The translations under genes and the position numbers were made by a program. Positions 5,808 to 15,761 of a stretch of DNA of 64,000 bases are shown in pieces. The stretch is from Enterobacter pseudoroggenkampii. GTDB taxonomy: Bacteria; Pseudomonadota; Gammaproteobacteria; Enterobacterales; Enterobacteriaceae. Under the pieces are notes generated by a model. That model made no database searches, had not been told where the DNA came from, and saw nothing but the letters and a program-made list of their open reading frames with translations. The stretch covers positions 248,001-312,000 of the forward strand of contig NZ_JAPMLV010000001.1 of NCBI RefSeq assembly GCF_026420145.1, read 5' to 3'. The stretch's first letter is position 1; each line of letters starts with the position of its first letter.

Positions 5808-8516
5808 ATGACCGAAAAAAAATTGTCCCCAAACATGCCGCCTTCCGGCGGGCTGGCATACCAGCAGACCGCAGAGCAGGTGCTTGCTCACGCGCAGAGC
5901 CAGGCCAGCGGTCTGGATCGTGCGGAGGCGCAGGCGCGTCTGCAAAAAACAGGGCCGAACGCGCTGCCGGAGAAAAAAGGTAAACCTGCCTGGCTGCGTT
6001 TCCTGGCCCATTTTAATGATGTGCTGATTTATGTCCTGCTGGCCGCCGCCGTATTAACGGCAATAATGGGCCACTGGGTGGATACGCTGGTTATTTTAGG
6101 CGTGGCGGTAATCAATGCCTTAATTGGCCATATTCAGGAAAGCAACGCGGAAAAATCCCTGAAGAGTATTCGTAATATGCTCGCCAGCGAGGCGCGCGTT
6201 ATTCGTAACGGTAACCATGAAACAATCCCCACAACTGAAATAGTCCCGGGCGATATTATTGTATTACGCGCGGGGGATCGTATTCCGGCGGATATGCGTT
6301 TAATTGAAGCGCATAATTTACGCGTGGAAGAAGCGATTCTGACCGGTGAATCCACCGTGGTGGATAAACACGTTAATCCGCTGAGCGGTGAATTACCGCT
6401 GGGCGATCGTACCAACATGGTCTTCTCCGGGACGACAGTCAGCGCGGGCGGCGGCGTCGGTGTGGTCACCGCGACCGGTCAGGATACGGAACTCGGCCAC
6501 ATCAACCAGATGATGGCAGGTATCGAGAAGCACCGTACGCCGCTGCTGGTGCAGATGGACAAGCTGGGTAAAGCGATCTTCGCGATTATTCTGGCAATGA
6601 TGGCCGCGCTGTTTGTCTTCAGCCTGGCGTTCCGCGAGATCCCGATGGGGGAGCTCCTGCTCTCCCTGATTAGCCTGGCGGTGGCCTCCGTACCGGAAGG
6701 TCTGCCGGCCATTATCTCCATCATCCTCTCCCTGGGCGTGCAGGCGATGGCGCGCAAGCGGGCGATTATCCGCAAGCTGCCGACGGTTGAAACCCTGGGC
6801 GCGATGACCGTGGTCTGCTCGGATAAAACCGGTACCCTGACCATGAACGAGATGACGGTTAAAGCCATCATTACCGCTGACGCCTGCTACCGCGTGGACG
6901 GTAACAGCTACGAGCCGGTGGGCAACATCTACCTGGAAGGCAGCGACGAGCCGGTGCAGATCCAGCCGGGCACCGTGCTGGAGCAGTACCTGCGCACCAT
7001 CGACCTGTGTAACGACAGCCAGCTGATTCAGGACGATCGCGGGCTGTGGGGCATCACCGGTGGGCCGACCGAGGGCGCGCTGAAGGTGCTGGCGGCGAAG
7101 GCCAGCCTTGAGCCGGTGATGACCACGCTGGTGAATAAGATCCCGTTCGACTCGCAGTACAAGTACATGAGCACCCACTACCAGATTGGCGGTGAGGAGC
7201 AGATCCTGATCACCGGCGCGCCGGACGTCATTTTCGCTCTGTGCGCCGAGCAGCAGACCCGCAACGGTGTGGAAGCCTTCAACCGCACGTACTGGGAAAG
7301 CGAGATGGAGCGCTATGCGCGTCAGGGGCTGCGCATGGTCGCCGCGGCGTTCAGGCCGGCGAACGGCGAGCAGGAGCTAACGCACGATGACCTGAGCCAC
7401 GGCCTGATCTTCCTCGGCATCGCCGGGATGATGGATCCGCCGCGTCCGGAAGCGATTGACGCGATTAACGCCTGCCAGCAGGCGGGGATCCGCGTGAAGA
7501 TGATCACCGGGGATCACCCGCAGACGGCGATGAGCATTGGCCAGATGCTGGGAATCACCAACAGCGAGCAGGCGGTTACCGGCTACGAGCTGGAGAAGAT
7601 GGACGACGCCGCGCTGGCGGAAGCCGCGGTGAAGTATGACATCTTCGCCCGTACCAGCCCGGAGCATAAGCTGCGCCTGGTGAAAGCGCTGCAGGACAAA
7701 GGCGAAATCGTCGGTATGACCGGCGACGGCGTGAACGATGCCCCGGCGCTGCGTCAGGCTGACGTGGGCATCGCGATGGGCATCAAGGGCACGGAAGTGA
7801 CCAAAGAGGCGGCGGATATGGTCCTGACGGACGATAACTTTGCCACCATCGCCAGCGCGGTGAAAGAGGGGCGTCGCGTTTACGACAACCTGAAGAAGAC
7901 CATCCTGTTCATCATGCCGACCAACCTGGCGCAGGGGCTGCTGATTGTGATTGCGCTGCTGGCGGGGAACATCATTCCGCTGACGCCGGTGCTGATTCTG
8001 TGGATGAACATGGCCACCTCCGCCACGCTCTCCTTCGGCCTGGCCTTTGAGGCCGCCGAGCGCAACATCATGCGCCGTCCGCCGCGTCAGACCGGGCAGC
8101 ACGTGATGGACGCCTACGCCGTCTGGCGCGTGGCCTTCGTCGGCACCATGATTGCCATTGCCGCCTTTGCGCTGGAGGCCTGGCTGGCCCCGCGCGGCCA
8201 CAGCGCGGAGTTCATCCGCACCGTGCTGCTGCAGATGCTGGTCTGCGCCCAGTGGGTATACATGATTAACTGCCGCAACACCGAAGGGTTCTCCCTCAAC
8301 CGCGGCCTGCTGGCGAACAAAGGGATCTGGCTGGTGACGGGCGTGCTGTTCCTGCTCCAGGCGGCGATTATCTACCTGCCGTTTATGCAGATGCTGTTCG
8401 GCACCGAAGCCCTGCCGCTGCGCTACTGGTTTGTGACCCTGGCCGTTGCAGGCGTGATGTTCTTCGTCGTCGAAATCGAGAAGCGACTGACCCGCAGGTT
8501 CCGTAAGGCTGCATAA
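5808..8516 (+). CDS. P2-type cation-transporting ATPase
   Basis: This 902-residue P-type ATPase carries all key motifs. TGES of the actuator domain is near residue 179, PEGLP lies in membrane segment 4, the phosphorylation site CSDKTGTLT has its aspartate near residue 339, and the hinge GDGVND is near residue 640. Membrane segments flank these, including a C-terminal block of about six. The sequence class is closest to Ca2+/Mn2+ or Na+ type P2 pumps (PacL/PMR1-like) rather than Cu or K pumps. The ion cannot be fixed from sequence alone. It stands alone between ybdJ and an RND efflux pair, and a palindromic repeat follows the stop. Confidence 0.9.
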   Translation: MTEKKLSPNMPPSGGLAYQQTAEQVLAHAQSQASGLDRAEAQARLQKTGPNALPEKKGKPAWLRFLAHFNDVLIYVLLAAAVLTAIMGHWVDTLVILGVAVINALIGHIQESNAEKSLKSIRNMLASEARVIRNGNHETIPTTEIVPGDIIVLRAGDRIPADMRLIEAHNLRVEEAILTGESTVVDKHVNPLSGELPLGDRTNMVFSGTTVSAGGGVGVVTATGQDTELGHINQMMAGIEKHRTPLLVQMDKLGKAIFAIILAMMAALFVFSLAFREIPMGELLLSLISLAVASVPEGLPAIISIILSLGVQAMARKRAIIRKLPTVETLGAMTVVCSDKTGTLTMNEMTVKAIITADACYRVDGNSYEPVGNIYLEGSDEPVQIQPGTVLEQYLRTIDLCNDSQLIQDDRGLWGITGGPTEGALKVLAAKASLEPVMTTLVNKIPFDSQYKYMSTHYQIGGEEQILITGAPDVIFALCAEQQTRNGVEAFNRTYWESEMERYARQGLRMVAAAFRPANGEQELTHDDLSHGLIFLGIAGMMDPPRPEAIDAINACQQAGIRVKMITGDHPQTAMSIGQMLGITNSEQAVTGYELEKMDDAALAEAAVKYDIFARTSPEHKLRLVKALQDKGEIVGMTGDGVNDAPALRQADVGIAMGIKGTEVTKEAADMVLTDDNFATIASAVKEGRRVYDNLKKTILFIMPTNLAQGLLIVIALLAGNIIPLTPVLILWMNMATSATLSFGLAFEAAERNIMRRPPRQTGQHVMDAYAVWRVAFVGTMIAIAAFALEAWLAPRGHSAEFIRTVLLQMLVCAQWVYMINCRNTEGFSLNRGLLANKGIWLVTGVLFLLQAAIIYLPFMQMLFGTEALPLRYWFVTLAVAGVMFFVVEIEKRLTRRFRKAA

Positions 8517-8522
8517 CCTTTT

Positions 8523-8601
8523 GCCCTCACCCTAACCCTCTCCCACGGGGAGAGGGGACTCTGACCTCCCTCTCCCTGTGGGAGAGGGCCGGGGTGCGGG
8601 C
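8523..8601. repeat. Imperfect 79-bp palindromic intergenic element
   Basis: The left arm (8523-8544) and right arm (8580-8601) are imperfect inverted copies built on CCCTCACCC / CCCTCTCCC and their complements, with a second inner hairpin. Such elements are common between enterobacterial genes. It lies between the P-type ATPase stop and the RND adaptor start and could attenuate read-through. A shorter relative is at 56802-56821. Confidence 0.7.
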
Positions 8602-8621
8602 AACAACCCTGAGGTACTCCC

Positions 8622-9683
8622 ATGAAATTCCCACTTCTGTTCGCGCTCCTCGCCTGCACCCTGCAACCCGCATTCGCCGCCATTCCCGTTCGCATCGCCA
8701 CCGTGGAGCAGACCGCCCATGCCGCCGAACGCCAGATCCCGGGCCGCATCGAAGCCATCCACACCGTTGAGCTGCGCGCCCGCACGGAAGGCGTGATTAC
8801 CCAAATCCACTTCCGCGACGGGCAGTACGTGAAAAAGGGCGACGTGCTGTTTGAGCTGGACGACGCCGAGCCGCGCGCCGCCCTGCGCCTGGCGCAGGCC
8901 GAAGTGAGAAGCGCCGAAGCCACGCTGCGTCAGGCGCAGCAGCAGCTTTCCCGCTTTGAAAGCCTGGGCAGCAGCAACGCCATCAGCCGTCACGACGTGG
9001 ACAACGCCCGCATGCAGCGCGACGTCGCCAGTGCCGCTCTCGAGCAGGCGAAGGCCCGGCTGGAAGCCCGCAACGTCACCCTGAACTACACCCGCATCGC
9101 CTCGCCGATTGACGGCCGCGTGGGGCACAGCAGCTTCCACGTGGGTAGCCTGGTCAACCCGGCGAGCGGCGTTTTGGTGGAGGTCGTGCAGCTCGATCCG
9201 ATCCGTATCGCCTTTGCGCTGGAAGAGGGGGCGTTTGCCACCAAAGCCGGACAGCATGCGGATATCAGCGCCATGAAGCAGGCCTGGCAGGCATTAATTG
9301 ACAGCAACGGCCAGCGCGTCAGCGGTGAACTGACGTCAGTGGACAATCGCATCGACCCGCGCACCGCCAGCGTGATGCTGCGCGCCGAGTTCGCCAACCC
9401 GCGCCATCAGCTCCTGCCCGGCGGCAACGTAAACGTGACCCTGCGACCGGCAAGCGAGCAGCCGGTGCTGACCCTGCCTGCCGCCGCGGTCCAGCAGAAC
9501 GGCGACGGGTTCTTTGCCTGGGTGGTTAGCGCCGACGGCAACGCCGAAATGCGCCCGCTGAAGGTCGCCGGACAGATTGGCCAGCAGTTCCAGATTTCAT
9601 CCGGCGTGAAGCCCGGTGAGCGAGCGATTACTGACGGCGCGCAGCGCGTGCAGCCCGGCGCTGCTGTCCAGATACTGAATTAA
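8622..9683 (+). CDS. RND efflux periplasmic adaptor (membrane-fusion protein)
   Basis: This 353-residue protein starts with a cleavable signal peptide (about residues 1-19, ending AFAA). It then has the typical adaptor order: beta-barrel and lipoyl half, with GVITQIHFRDGQYVKKGDVL near residues 55-75, an alpha-hairpin (about 85-150), the second lipoyl half with ASPIDGRVG, a beta-barrel, and a membrane-proximal domain. Adaptors bridge an inner-membrane RND pump to a TolC-type channel. There is no lipobox cysteine. The pump gene follows 9 nt later. No outer-membrane channel gene is nearby, so TolC is the probable partner. It is distinct from AcrA and OqxA. Confidence 0.92.
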   Translation: MKFPLLFALLACTLQPAFAAIPVRIATVEQTAHAAERQIPGRIEAIHTVELRARTEGVITQIHFRDGQYVKKGDVLFELDDAEPRAALRLAQAEVRSAEATLRQAQQQLSRFESLGSSNAISRHDVDNARMQRDVASAALEQAKARLEARNVTLNYTRIASPIDGRVGHSSFHVGSLVNPASGVLVEVVQLDPIRIAFALEEGAFATKAGQHADISAMKQAWQALIDSNGQRVSGELTSVDNRIDPRTASVMLRAEFANPRHQLLPGGNVNVTLRPASEQPVLTLPAAAVQQNGDGFFAWVVSADGNAEMRPLKVAGQIGQQFQISSGVKPGERAITDGAQRVQPGAAVQILN

Positions 9684-9692
9684 GGAGCCATC

Positions 9693-12600
9693 ATGCTGAC
9701 GTTTTTCATCAAACGCCCGCGCTTCGCGATGGTGATTGCGCTGGTCATCACCCTGCTGGGGGCCATTGCGCTGAAGATTATCCCGGTGGAGCAGTATCCG
9801 CAGATCACGCCGCCGGTGGTGAACGTCTCTGCCAGTTGGCCGGGCGCCAGCTCCGCTGACGTGGCGGAGGCCATCGCCACGCCGCTGGAGACGCAGCTGA
9901 ACGGCGTGGATCATATGCTCTACATGGAGTCCACCAGTTCGGACGAAGGCACGTACAGCCTGAACATCACCTTTGCGGCGGGCACCGATCCGGACCTCGC
10001 CGCCATCGACGTGCAGAACCGCGTGGCGCAGGCCGTGGCGCAGCTGCCCACCGAGGCGCAGCAAAACGGCGTGCAGGTGCGCAAGCGGGCCACCAACCTG
10101 ATGATGGGGGTAAGTCTTTACTCACCGAATAACACCCACACGCCGCTGTTCGTCAGCAACTACGCCAGCACCCAGGTGCGCGAGGCGCTGTCGCGTCTGC
10201 CCGGCGTGGGGCAGGTGCAGATGTTTGGCGCGCGCGACTACAGCATGCGCATCTGGCTGCGCCCGGACCGCATGAACGCCCTGAACGTCACCACCGATGA
10301 CGTGGCGCAGGCGCTGCGCGAGCAGAACGTGCAGGGCGCGGCGGGTCAGGTGGGCACCCCGCCGGTGTTTAACGGCCAGCAGCAGACCCTGACCATCAAC
10401 GGGCTGGGGCGCTTAAGCCAGGCCGAAGAGTTTGCCGACATCATCATCCGCGCGGGGGAGATGGGCCAACTGGTGCGCCTGAAGGACATCGCCACCATCG
10501 AGCTCGGCTCGCGCAGCTACAGCTCCGGCGCGCAGCTGAACGGGCACGACTCCGCCTATTTGGGTATCTATCCGACGCCGTCCGCCAACGCCCTGCGCGT
10601 GGCCAATGCGGTACGCGCGGAGCTGGAACGCCTCTCAACGCGCTTCCCGGACGACCTGGTTTATGAGGTGAAATTCGACACCACCTCTTTTGTCGCCTCG
10701 ACCATTAAAGAAATCGGCGTCTCGCTGGCGCTGACCATGCTGGCGGTGGTGGTGGTCGTTTCCCTGTTCCTGCAGAGCTGGCGTGCGACGCTGATTGTCG
10801 CCCTCGCCATTCCGGTGTCGCTGGTGGGCACCTTCGCGGTGCTTTATACGCTCGGCTACTCCGCCAACACGCTCAGCCTGTTTGCCATTATTCTGGCGCT
10901 GACCATGGTGGTGGATGACGCCATCGTGGTGGTGGAGAGCGTTGAAACGCTGATGGCGGAAGGACAAAGCCGCACGGCGGCCACCGAGCTGGCGCTGCGC
11001 CAGATTGCCGGGCCGGTGATCGCGACGACGCTGGTGCTGCTGGCGGTATTTGTGCCGGTGGCCCTGCTGCCGGGGATTGTCGGCGAACTCTACCGCCAGT
11101 TCGCGGTGACGCTCTCCACCGCCGTGACGCTCTCAAGCCTGGTGGCGCTGACCCTGACGCCCGCGCTGTGCGCGATGCTGCTGCGTCCGCGCCCGGAGAA
11201 ACCTGCGGCCATTTATCGCGCCTTCAACCGCGGGCTGGACGCTACGCGCGGTTTCTACACCCGCCTCGTGCATGTCTCAAATCTGCGACCGTGGCTGGCG
11301 CTGCTGGCCACCGCAGGCGCGGCGGCAGTCGTGCTGTTCAGCTTTATGTCGATGCCAAAAGGCTTCCTGCCGCAGGAAGACCAGGGCTACTTCTTCGCCA
11401 GCGTTCAGCTGCCTGAAGCGGCTTCGCTGGAGCGCACCGAAGCGGCGATGACCACCGCGCGGGAGCTGATCGCCGAAAATCCGGCGGTGGAGGACGTCAT
11501 TCAGGTCTCCGGATTTAACATCCTCAACGGCACCAGCGCCTCCAACGGCGGGTTTATCTCCATCATGCTGAAGGACTGGAGCGCGCGTCCGCCGCTGGAG
11601 GAGGTGATGGGCACCCTGCAGCGCCAGCTGCTGGCCCTGCCGGAAGCGACCATCATGACCTTCGCGCCGCCGACGCTGCCGGGGCTGGGCAACGCCTCCG
11701 GCTTTGACCTGCGCATCCAGGCTCAGGCGGGGCAGAGCCCGGCGGAGCTGGAGCGCGTCACCCGCGAGGTGCTGGCGAAAGCCAACCAGCATCCGCAGCT
11801 GAGCCGCGTGTTCACCACCTGGAGCAGCAACGTGCCGCAGCTGACGCTGACCGTTGACCGCGAGCGCGCCGCCCGTCTCGACGTGCCGGTGTCGCGCATC
11901 TTCAGCAGCCTGCAAACCGCCTTTGGCGGCACGCGCGCCGGGGATTTCAGCATCAACAACCGCGTCTACCACGTGGTGATGCAGAACGAGATGCAGTGGC
12001 GCGAGCGCGCAGAGCAGATCGGCGAGCTGTTCGTGCGCAGCAACAGCGGCGAGCGGGTGCGCCTGAGCAACCTCGTCACCATCACGCCAACCGTCGGCGC
12101 GCCGTTCCTGCAGCAGTACAACCAGTTCCCGTCCGTGTCGGTGAGCGGCTCGGCAGCGGCTGGGGTGAGCAGCAGCACCGCGATGGCTGCGATGGGTAAG
12201 ATTCTGGCGGAAAGCCTGCCGGCCGGCTACGACTACGCCTGGAGCGGCATGTCGTACCAGGAGCAGCAGACCGGCAATCAGGCGATCTGGATCGTGCTGG
12301 CGGCGGTGGTGATGGCATGGCTGTTCCTCGTCGCCCAGTACGAGAGCTGGACGCTCCCGGCAAGCGTGATGCTCTCGGTGCTGTTTGCCATTGGCGGGGC
12401 GCTGGTCTGGCTGTGGATGGCCGGATACGCCAACGACGTGTACGTGCAGATTGGTCTGGTATTGCTGATCGCGTTAGCGGCCAAGAACGCGATTCTTATC
12501 GTCGAGTTCGCCCGCGCGCGGCGTTTGGACGGAATGGCGATTGTCGATGCCGCGCGGGAAGGGGCCTCGCGCCGCTTCCGCGCGGTGATGATGACCGCCG

Positions 12601-12848
12601 TGTCGTTCATTATCGGCGTTCTGCCGATGATGCTGGCGACTGGCGCAGGCGCCCAGAGCCGCCGCATCATCGGCACCACGGTCTTCAGCGGCATGCTGGT
12701 GGCGACCGTGGTGGGGATTCTGTTCATCCCCGCGCTGTTCGTGCTGTTCCAGCGCCTGCGTGAGTGGGGCCACGGCCTTACGGACTCGTCGCCCACAGCT
12801 CGCAGTGCTTCTGCACCAGAGAAATCAGCGAGCCGCCGTCGGCGATAA
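9693..12848 (+). CDS. RND efflux pump of the HAE-1 (AcrB-like) family
   Basis: This 1051-residue inner-membrane pump starts [19 protein letters not shown]. It shows the HAE-1 signatures: PGA near residue 50, the paired aspartates of the proton path in TM4 ([11 protein letters not shown]), the conserved lysine in TM10 ([11 protein letters not shown]), and two large periplasmic loops. It would export drugs or other amphiphiles by proton antiport together with the preceding adaptor. The last ~24 residues are low-complexity (S, A, P, R rich) and are read from DNA that is antisense to the 3' end of ybdK, a 71-nt convergent overlap. This suggests that the original pump terminus was replaced at the junction. 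Specificity is unknown. Confidence 0.92.
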   Translation: MLTFFIKRPRFAMVIALVITLLGAIALKIIPVEQYPQITPPVVNVSASWPGASSADVAEAIATPLETQLNGVDHMLYMESTSSDEGTYSLNITFAAGTDPDLAAIDVQNRVAQAVAQLPTEAQQNGVQVRKRATNLMMGVSLYSPNNTHTPLFVSNYASTQVREALSRLPGVGQVQMFGARDYSMRIWLRPDRMNALNVTTDDVAQALREQNVQGAAGQVGTPPVFNGQQQTLTINGLGRLSQAEEFADIIIRAGEMGQLVRLKDIATIELGSRSYSSGAQLNGHDSAYLGIYPTPSANALRVANAVRAELERLSTRFPDDLVYEVKFDTTSFVASTIKEIGVSLALTMLAVVVVVSLFLQSWRATLIVALAIPVSLVGTFAVLYTLGYSANTLSLFAIILALTMVVDDAIVVVESVETLMAEGQSRTAATELALRQIAGPVIATTLVLLAVFVPVALLPGIVGELYRQFAVTLSTAVTLSSLVALTLTPALCAMLLRPRPEKPAAIYRAFNRGLDATRGFYTRLVHVSNLRPWLALLATAGAAAVVLFSFMSMPKGFLPQEDQGYFFASVQLPEAASLERTEAAMTTARELIAENPAVEDVIQVSGFNILNGTSASNGGFISIMLKDWSARPPLEEVMGTLQRQLLALPEATIMTFAPPTLPGLGNASGFDLRIQAQAGQSPAELERVTREVLAKANQHPQLSRVFTTWSSNVPQLTLTVDRERAARLDVPVSRIFSSLQTAFGGTRAGDFSINNRVYHVVMQNEMQWRERAEQIGELFVRSNSGERVRLSNLVTITPTVGAPFLQQYNQFPSVSVSGSAAAGVSSSTAMAAMGKILAESLPAGYDYAWSGMSYQEQQTGNQAIWIVLAAVVMAWLFLVAQYESWTLPASVMLSVLFAIGGALVWLWMAGYANDVYVQIGLVLLIALAAKNAILIVEFARARRLDGMAIVDAAREGASRRFRAVMMTAVSFIIGVLPMMLATGAGAQSRRIIGTTVFSGMLVATVVGILFIPALFVLFQRLREWGHGLTDSSPTARSASAPEKSASRRRR

Positions 12849-13899
12849 AGTCCCGCATGCGCTGCGCCTCACTCTTGCCCTGCTTTAACAGCAGGGCAAT
12901 TTCATTGATTGCGCTTGTCGCACCGAGCTTATCGGCCGACGGCGCCACCTGCTCCAGCAGCCAGGCGATGTCCTCCGCCACGGTTCGTTGCTCGCCGGTG
13001 TGCACATCCGTCAGGATCCCCTCCAGCCCGTAGCGACACGCCTGAAAACGGTTAAAACGGTAGAGCAGAAAATCCCGTTCCTGATGCTTATACGGTCGCG
13101 TGGTCAGCAGCCAGTGTGACGTGGCCTGAATCAGCCCGGCGATGTTAATCGCGTGGCCGAGCGTCAGCGGCGTATCCATCACCCGCACCTCCACGGTGCC
13201 AAAATGCGGGCTGGGGCGAATATCCCAGTGCAGATCCTTGATGCTGTCGATCATGCTGGTGGCGCTCAGGCGGCGGAACAGCCCTTCAAACTCCTGCCAG
13301 CTGTTGACCCACGGCATCTGTCCGTTATCCGGGAACCCGGAGAAGATATTGAGCCGCGACGAGGAGAACTTCGTGTCGGTGCCCTGCATATACGGCGAGG
13401 CGGCCGCCAGGGCGATAAAATGCGGCACGAAGCGCGACAGGCCGTGCAGCAGGTAAATCGCGTCATCCCCGGTCCGGCACCCGACATGCACATGCTGGCC
13501 GAATACCGTTGCCTGCAAAATCAGATAGCCAAAGCGCTCCAGCGTGACGTTATAGCGCTCGTCGTCGCACACCTCCTGGCGCTGCCATTTCTGGAACGGA
13601 TGCGTCCCGCCGCCGCAGATCTGAATGTGCTGCTCTGCCGCCGCGCGCAGGATGCTCTGTTGCATCACTGAGAATTGTGCCGCCGCCTGATCGATGGTCT
13701 GACACACGCCGGTGGCGATTTCGAGCATGCTTTCGGTGATGTCGTGTTTGACTTCGCCGCCTTTGATGTCGTCTTTGACGGCGGCGATGAGCGCGGAGGA
13801 GTCCTGGCTGAGATCGTACCCCGGCGGGTTAACCACCTGCAGTTCGAGCTCGATGCCAAGGGTGAACGGTTCAGAGGATTTGAAATCGGGTAAAGGCAT
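12778..13899 (-). CDS. ybdK: Carboxylate-amine ligase YbdK (weak glutamate-cysteine ligase)
   Basis: This 373-residue protein fits YbdK in length and sequence. It opens with [21 protein letters not shown], where the glutamates of GIELELQ are part of the ATP/metal site of the GCS2 family. The central HVHVGC motif and the SSRLNIFSG stretch are also conserved. YbdK has weak gamma-glutamyl-cysteine ligase activity in E. coli; its true role is unclear. The start is the ATG at 13899. The gene converges with the RND pump, with 71 nt of overlap, and diverges from a ketopantoate reductase-like gene. Confidence 0.93.
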   Translation of the reverse strand: MPLPDFKSSEPFTLGIELELQVVNPPGYDLSQDSSALIAAVKDDIKGGEVKHDITESMLEIATGVCQTIDQAAAQFSVMQQSILRAAAEQHIQICGGGTHPFQKWQRQEVCDDERYNVTLERFGYLILQATVFGQHVHVGCRTGDDAIYLLHGLSRFVPHFIALAAASPYMQGTDTKFSSSRLNIFSGFPDNGQMPWVNSWQEFEGLFRRLSATSMIDSIKDLHWDIRPSPHFGTVEVRVMDTPLTLGHAINIAGLIQATSHWLLTTRPYKHQERDFLLYRFNRFQACRYGLEGILTDVHTGEQRTVAEDIAWLLEQVAPSADKLGATSAINEIALLLKQGKSEAQRMRDFIADGGSLISLVQKHCELWATSP

Positions 13900-14003
13900 G
13901 GCGCACTCCGTTGTCTGTGAATGTTGAGTATAGACAACGGGTGTGGCGCGCTCGTCTCAGGGTGGTATAACTGATAGCAGGCTTAGCAAAAGGGGAGTGA
14001 CTC

Positions 14004-14894
14004 ATGTCTGACTATCCAACCATTGCGCTGATAGGACCCGGTGCGATTGGCACCACCATTGCCGCAGTACTGCATGACGCTGGCCGCACGCCGCTGCTGT
14101 GCGGACGGACCGCACATGCGGCGTTACGCCTGCGCCACGATGAGGGTGAAACGGTGGTGCCCGGTCCGGTATTAACCGATCCGACAGCCATCGCGCGTCC
14201 CGTTGACCTCGTTTTTATCGCGGTGAAAACGACGCAAAACGCCGACAGCGCCGGGTGGCTGCGCGCGCTATGCGATGAAAATACGGTGGTCTGCGCCCTG
14301 CAAAATGGCGTAGAGCAGAAGGCTCAGCTTGAGCCTTTGGTCAGTGGCGCAACGGTGCTGCCGTCGGTGGTCTGGTTCCCGGCGCAGCGCGAGCCGGATG
14401 CCTCCGTCTGGCTGCGGGCGGAGCCGCGCCTGACGCTGCCGGACATGCCGCAGGCGCAGCGGGTGGCGGAGGCGCTTCGCGGTACGCGCTGTGAAGTTGA
14501 ACTCTCGGCAGATTTCGCCACCGTCGCCTGGCGCAAGCTGCTGCAAAACGCGGTCGCCGGGCTGATGGTGCTGGCCAACCGCCGCGCCGGGATGTTCAGG
14601 CGCGAGGATATCAGCGAACTTTCGCTGGCCTACCTGCGCGAGGGGCTTACTGTCGCCCGCGCGGAAGGGGCGAAGCTGAACGATGACGTGGCGCAGGAGA
14701 TCCTGGCGAACTTTCAGCGTGCCCCTGAGGACCTGGGTACGTCTATTCTGGCTGACCGTCAGGCCAACCGTCCGATGGAGTGGGACATCCGTAACGGCGT
14801 GATCCAGCGCTACGGCCGCAAGCACGGCATTGCGGTGCCCATCAGCGACGTGGTGGTGCCGCTGCTGGCGGCGGGGAGCGAGGGGCCGGGTTAA
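14004..14894 (+). CDS. Ketopantoate reductase (PanE)-like oxidoreductase
   Basis: This is a 296-residue protein with an N-terminal Rossmann fold (ALIGPGAIGTTIA, residues 8-20) that binds NADPH. It has the family sequence VFIAVKTTQ (near residue 75) and LQNGVEQ (near 98), and a C-terminal helical ApbA domain with WRKLLQNAVAGL near residue 175 that holds the catalytic lysine. Relatives reduce 2-dehydropantoate to pantoate in coenzyme A synthesis. Several paralogues act on other 2-oxo acids, so the substrate is uncertain and I assign no gene name. It is preceded by AGGGGAG. Its stop overlaps the end of the AraC gene on the other strand by 4 nt. Confidence 0.85.
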   Translation: MSDYPTIALIGPGAIGTTIAAVLHDAGRTPLLCGRTAHAALRLRHDEGETVVPGPVLTDPTAIARPVDLVFIAVKTTQNADSAGWLRALCDENTVVCALQNGVEQKAQLEPLVSGATVLPSVVWFPAQREPDASVWLRAEPRLTLPDMPQAQRVAEALRGTRCEVELSADFATVAWRKLLQNAVAGLMVLANRRAGMFRREDISELSLAYLREGLTVARAEGAKLNDDVAQEILANFQRAPEDLGTSILADRQANRPMEWDIRNGVIQRYGRKHGIAVPISDVVVPLLAAGSEGPG

Positions 14895-15685
14895 CGGCCG
14901 CTGTTTTTCCGTTCGGCAAAGTAATGCGCGGGCGTGCTGCCCATCGCTTTTCGGAACATGGTGATAAACGCGTTCACGGATTCGTACCCGAGCGTTGTCG
15001 CCACGTTCTGGACCGGCACGCCGCTTGCCAGCTCCCGCAGGGCAATAATCAAGTGCAGCTGCTGGCGCCATCGCCCGAAGCTCAGCCCGGTCTCGCGCTG
15101 CATCAGGCGGGAAAACGAGCGCTCGCTGAGGGCAAGCCGTTTCGCCCACTCCTTCAGGCTGCTTCTGTCCTCAGGTCGGCTGACCAGCGCGTCGGCCATG
15201 GCGCGAATTTTCGGGTCGGTTGAGACCGGCAGGCTCAGCTTCTGCTGCGGCATGCTGGCAAGCTCATCAAGCGTGACCCTGATTAGCCTGGAGACATGGC
15301 CGTCGGGCGGATAATCAACGCCCTCGTGGGTTAGGCGATCGACCAGCTCCTTGATCAGCGGCGAGATCGCCAGCGTGCAGCATCTCTCCGGCAGCGCCGC
15401 CGCGCCGGGCTCAATAAACAGATAGTTCAGATGCGCGTTCCAGGTCGCTTTGGCACTGTGCGGGATCCCCCCTGGGATCCAGACGGCGCAGTCTGGCGGC
15501 ACGATCCAGATGTCATTCTCCGCGTAACAGCTGACCGCACCGTACCGGGCAATAATCAGCTGTCCTTTCCGGTGGCTATGCACCGGTACTTCCGCGGCGT
15601 AGTCCACGAAGTCCAGATGACGCGCCACCGCCGGGCTGGCGGTAGAGTCGGGGTCATACAGCGTAGTAGCAGATTGAGGCTTCAC
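14891..15685 (-). CDS. AraC-family regulator with N-terminal cupin domain
   Basis: This 264-residue protein has an N-terminal sensor of the cupin type (about residues 20-100, with VHSHRKGQLI and IVPPDCAVWIPGGIPH). It is followed by a C-terminal AraC helix-turn-helix pair (about 165-258, with LALSERSFSRLMQRETGLSF and LGYESVNAFITMFRKAMG). The layout resembles NimR-type regulators of efflux genes. It is divergent from the FUSC-type efflux operon starting at 15762, with only 76 nt between, so it probably controls that operon. The ligand is unknown. Confidence 0.88.
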   Translation of the reverse strand: MKPQSATTLYDPDSTASPAVARHLDFVDYAAEVPVHSHRKGQLIIARYGAVSCYAENDIWIVPPDCAVWIPGGIPHSAKATWNAHLNYLFIEPGAAALPERCCTLAISPLIKELVDRLTHEGVDYPPDGHVSRLIRVTLDELASMPQQKLSLPVSTDPKIRAMADALVSRPEDRSSLKEWAKRLALSERSFSRLMQRETGLSFGRWRQQLHLIIALRELASGVPVQNVATTLGYESVNAFITMFRKAMGSTPAHYFAERKNSGR

Positions 15686-15761
15686 GATTCTGGCAACATT
15701 TAGGTATTTTTTGACAGAATAGAGTATTTAAGCGGGTCTGCAAGCCGGTAATAATTCCGGC

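Noticed and set aside
6393..7178. Long minus-strand frames inside the P-type ATPase and, likewise, in other GC-rich genes (for example 7377-8201, 11277-11972, 21098-22129)
   Set aside because: These are shadows caused by codon bias in GC-rich genes. They are rich in His, Arg and Gln and match no family.
9693..12848. Naming the RND pump OqxB or AcrB
   Set aside because: Its N-terminus and the lack of adjoining oqx regulators do not fit OqxB, and the adaptor lacks the AcrA lipobox. Only the family is safe.
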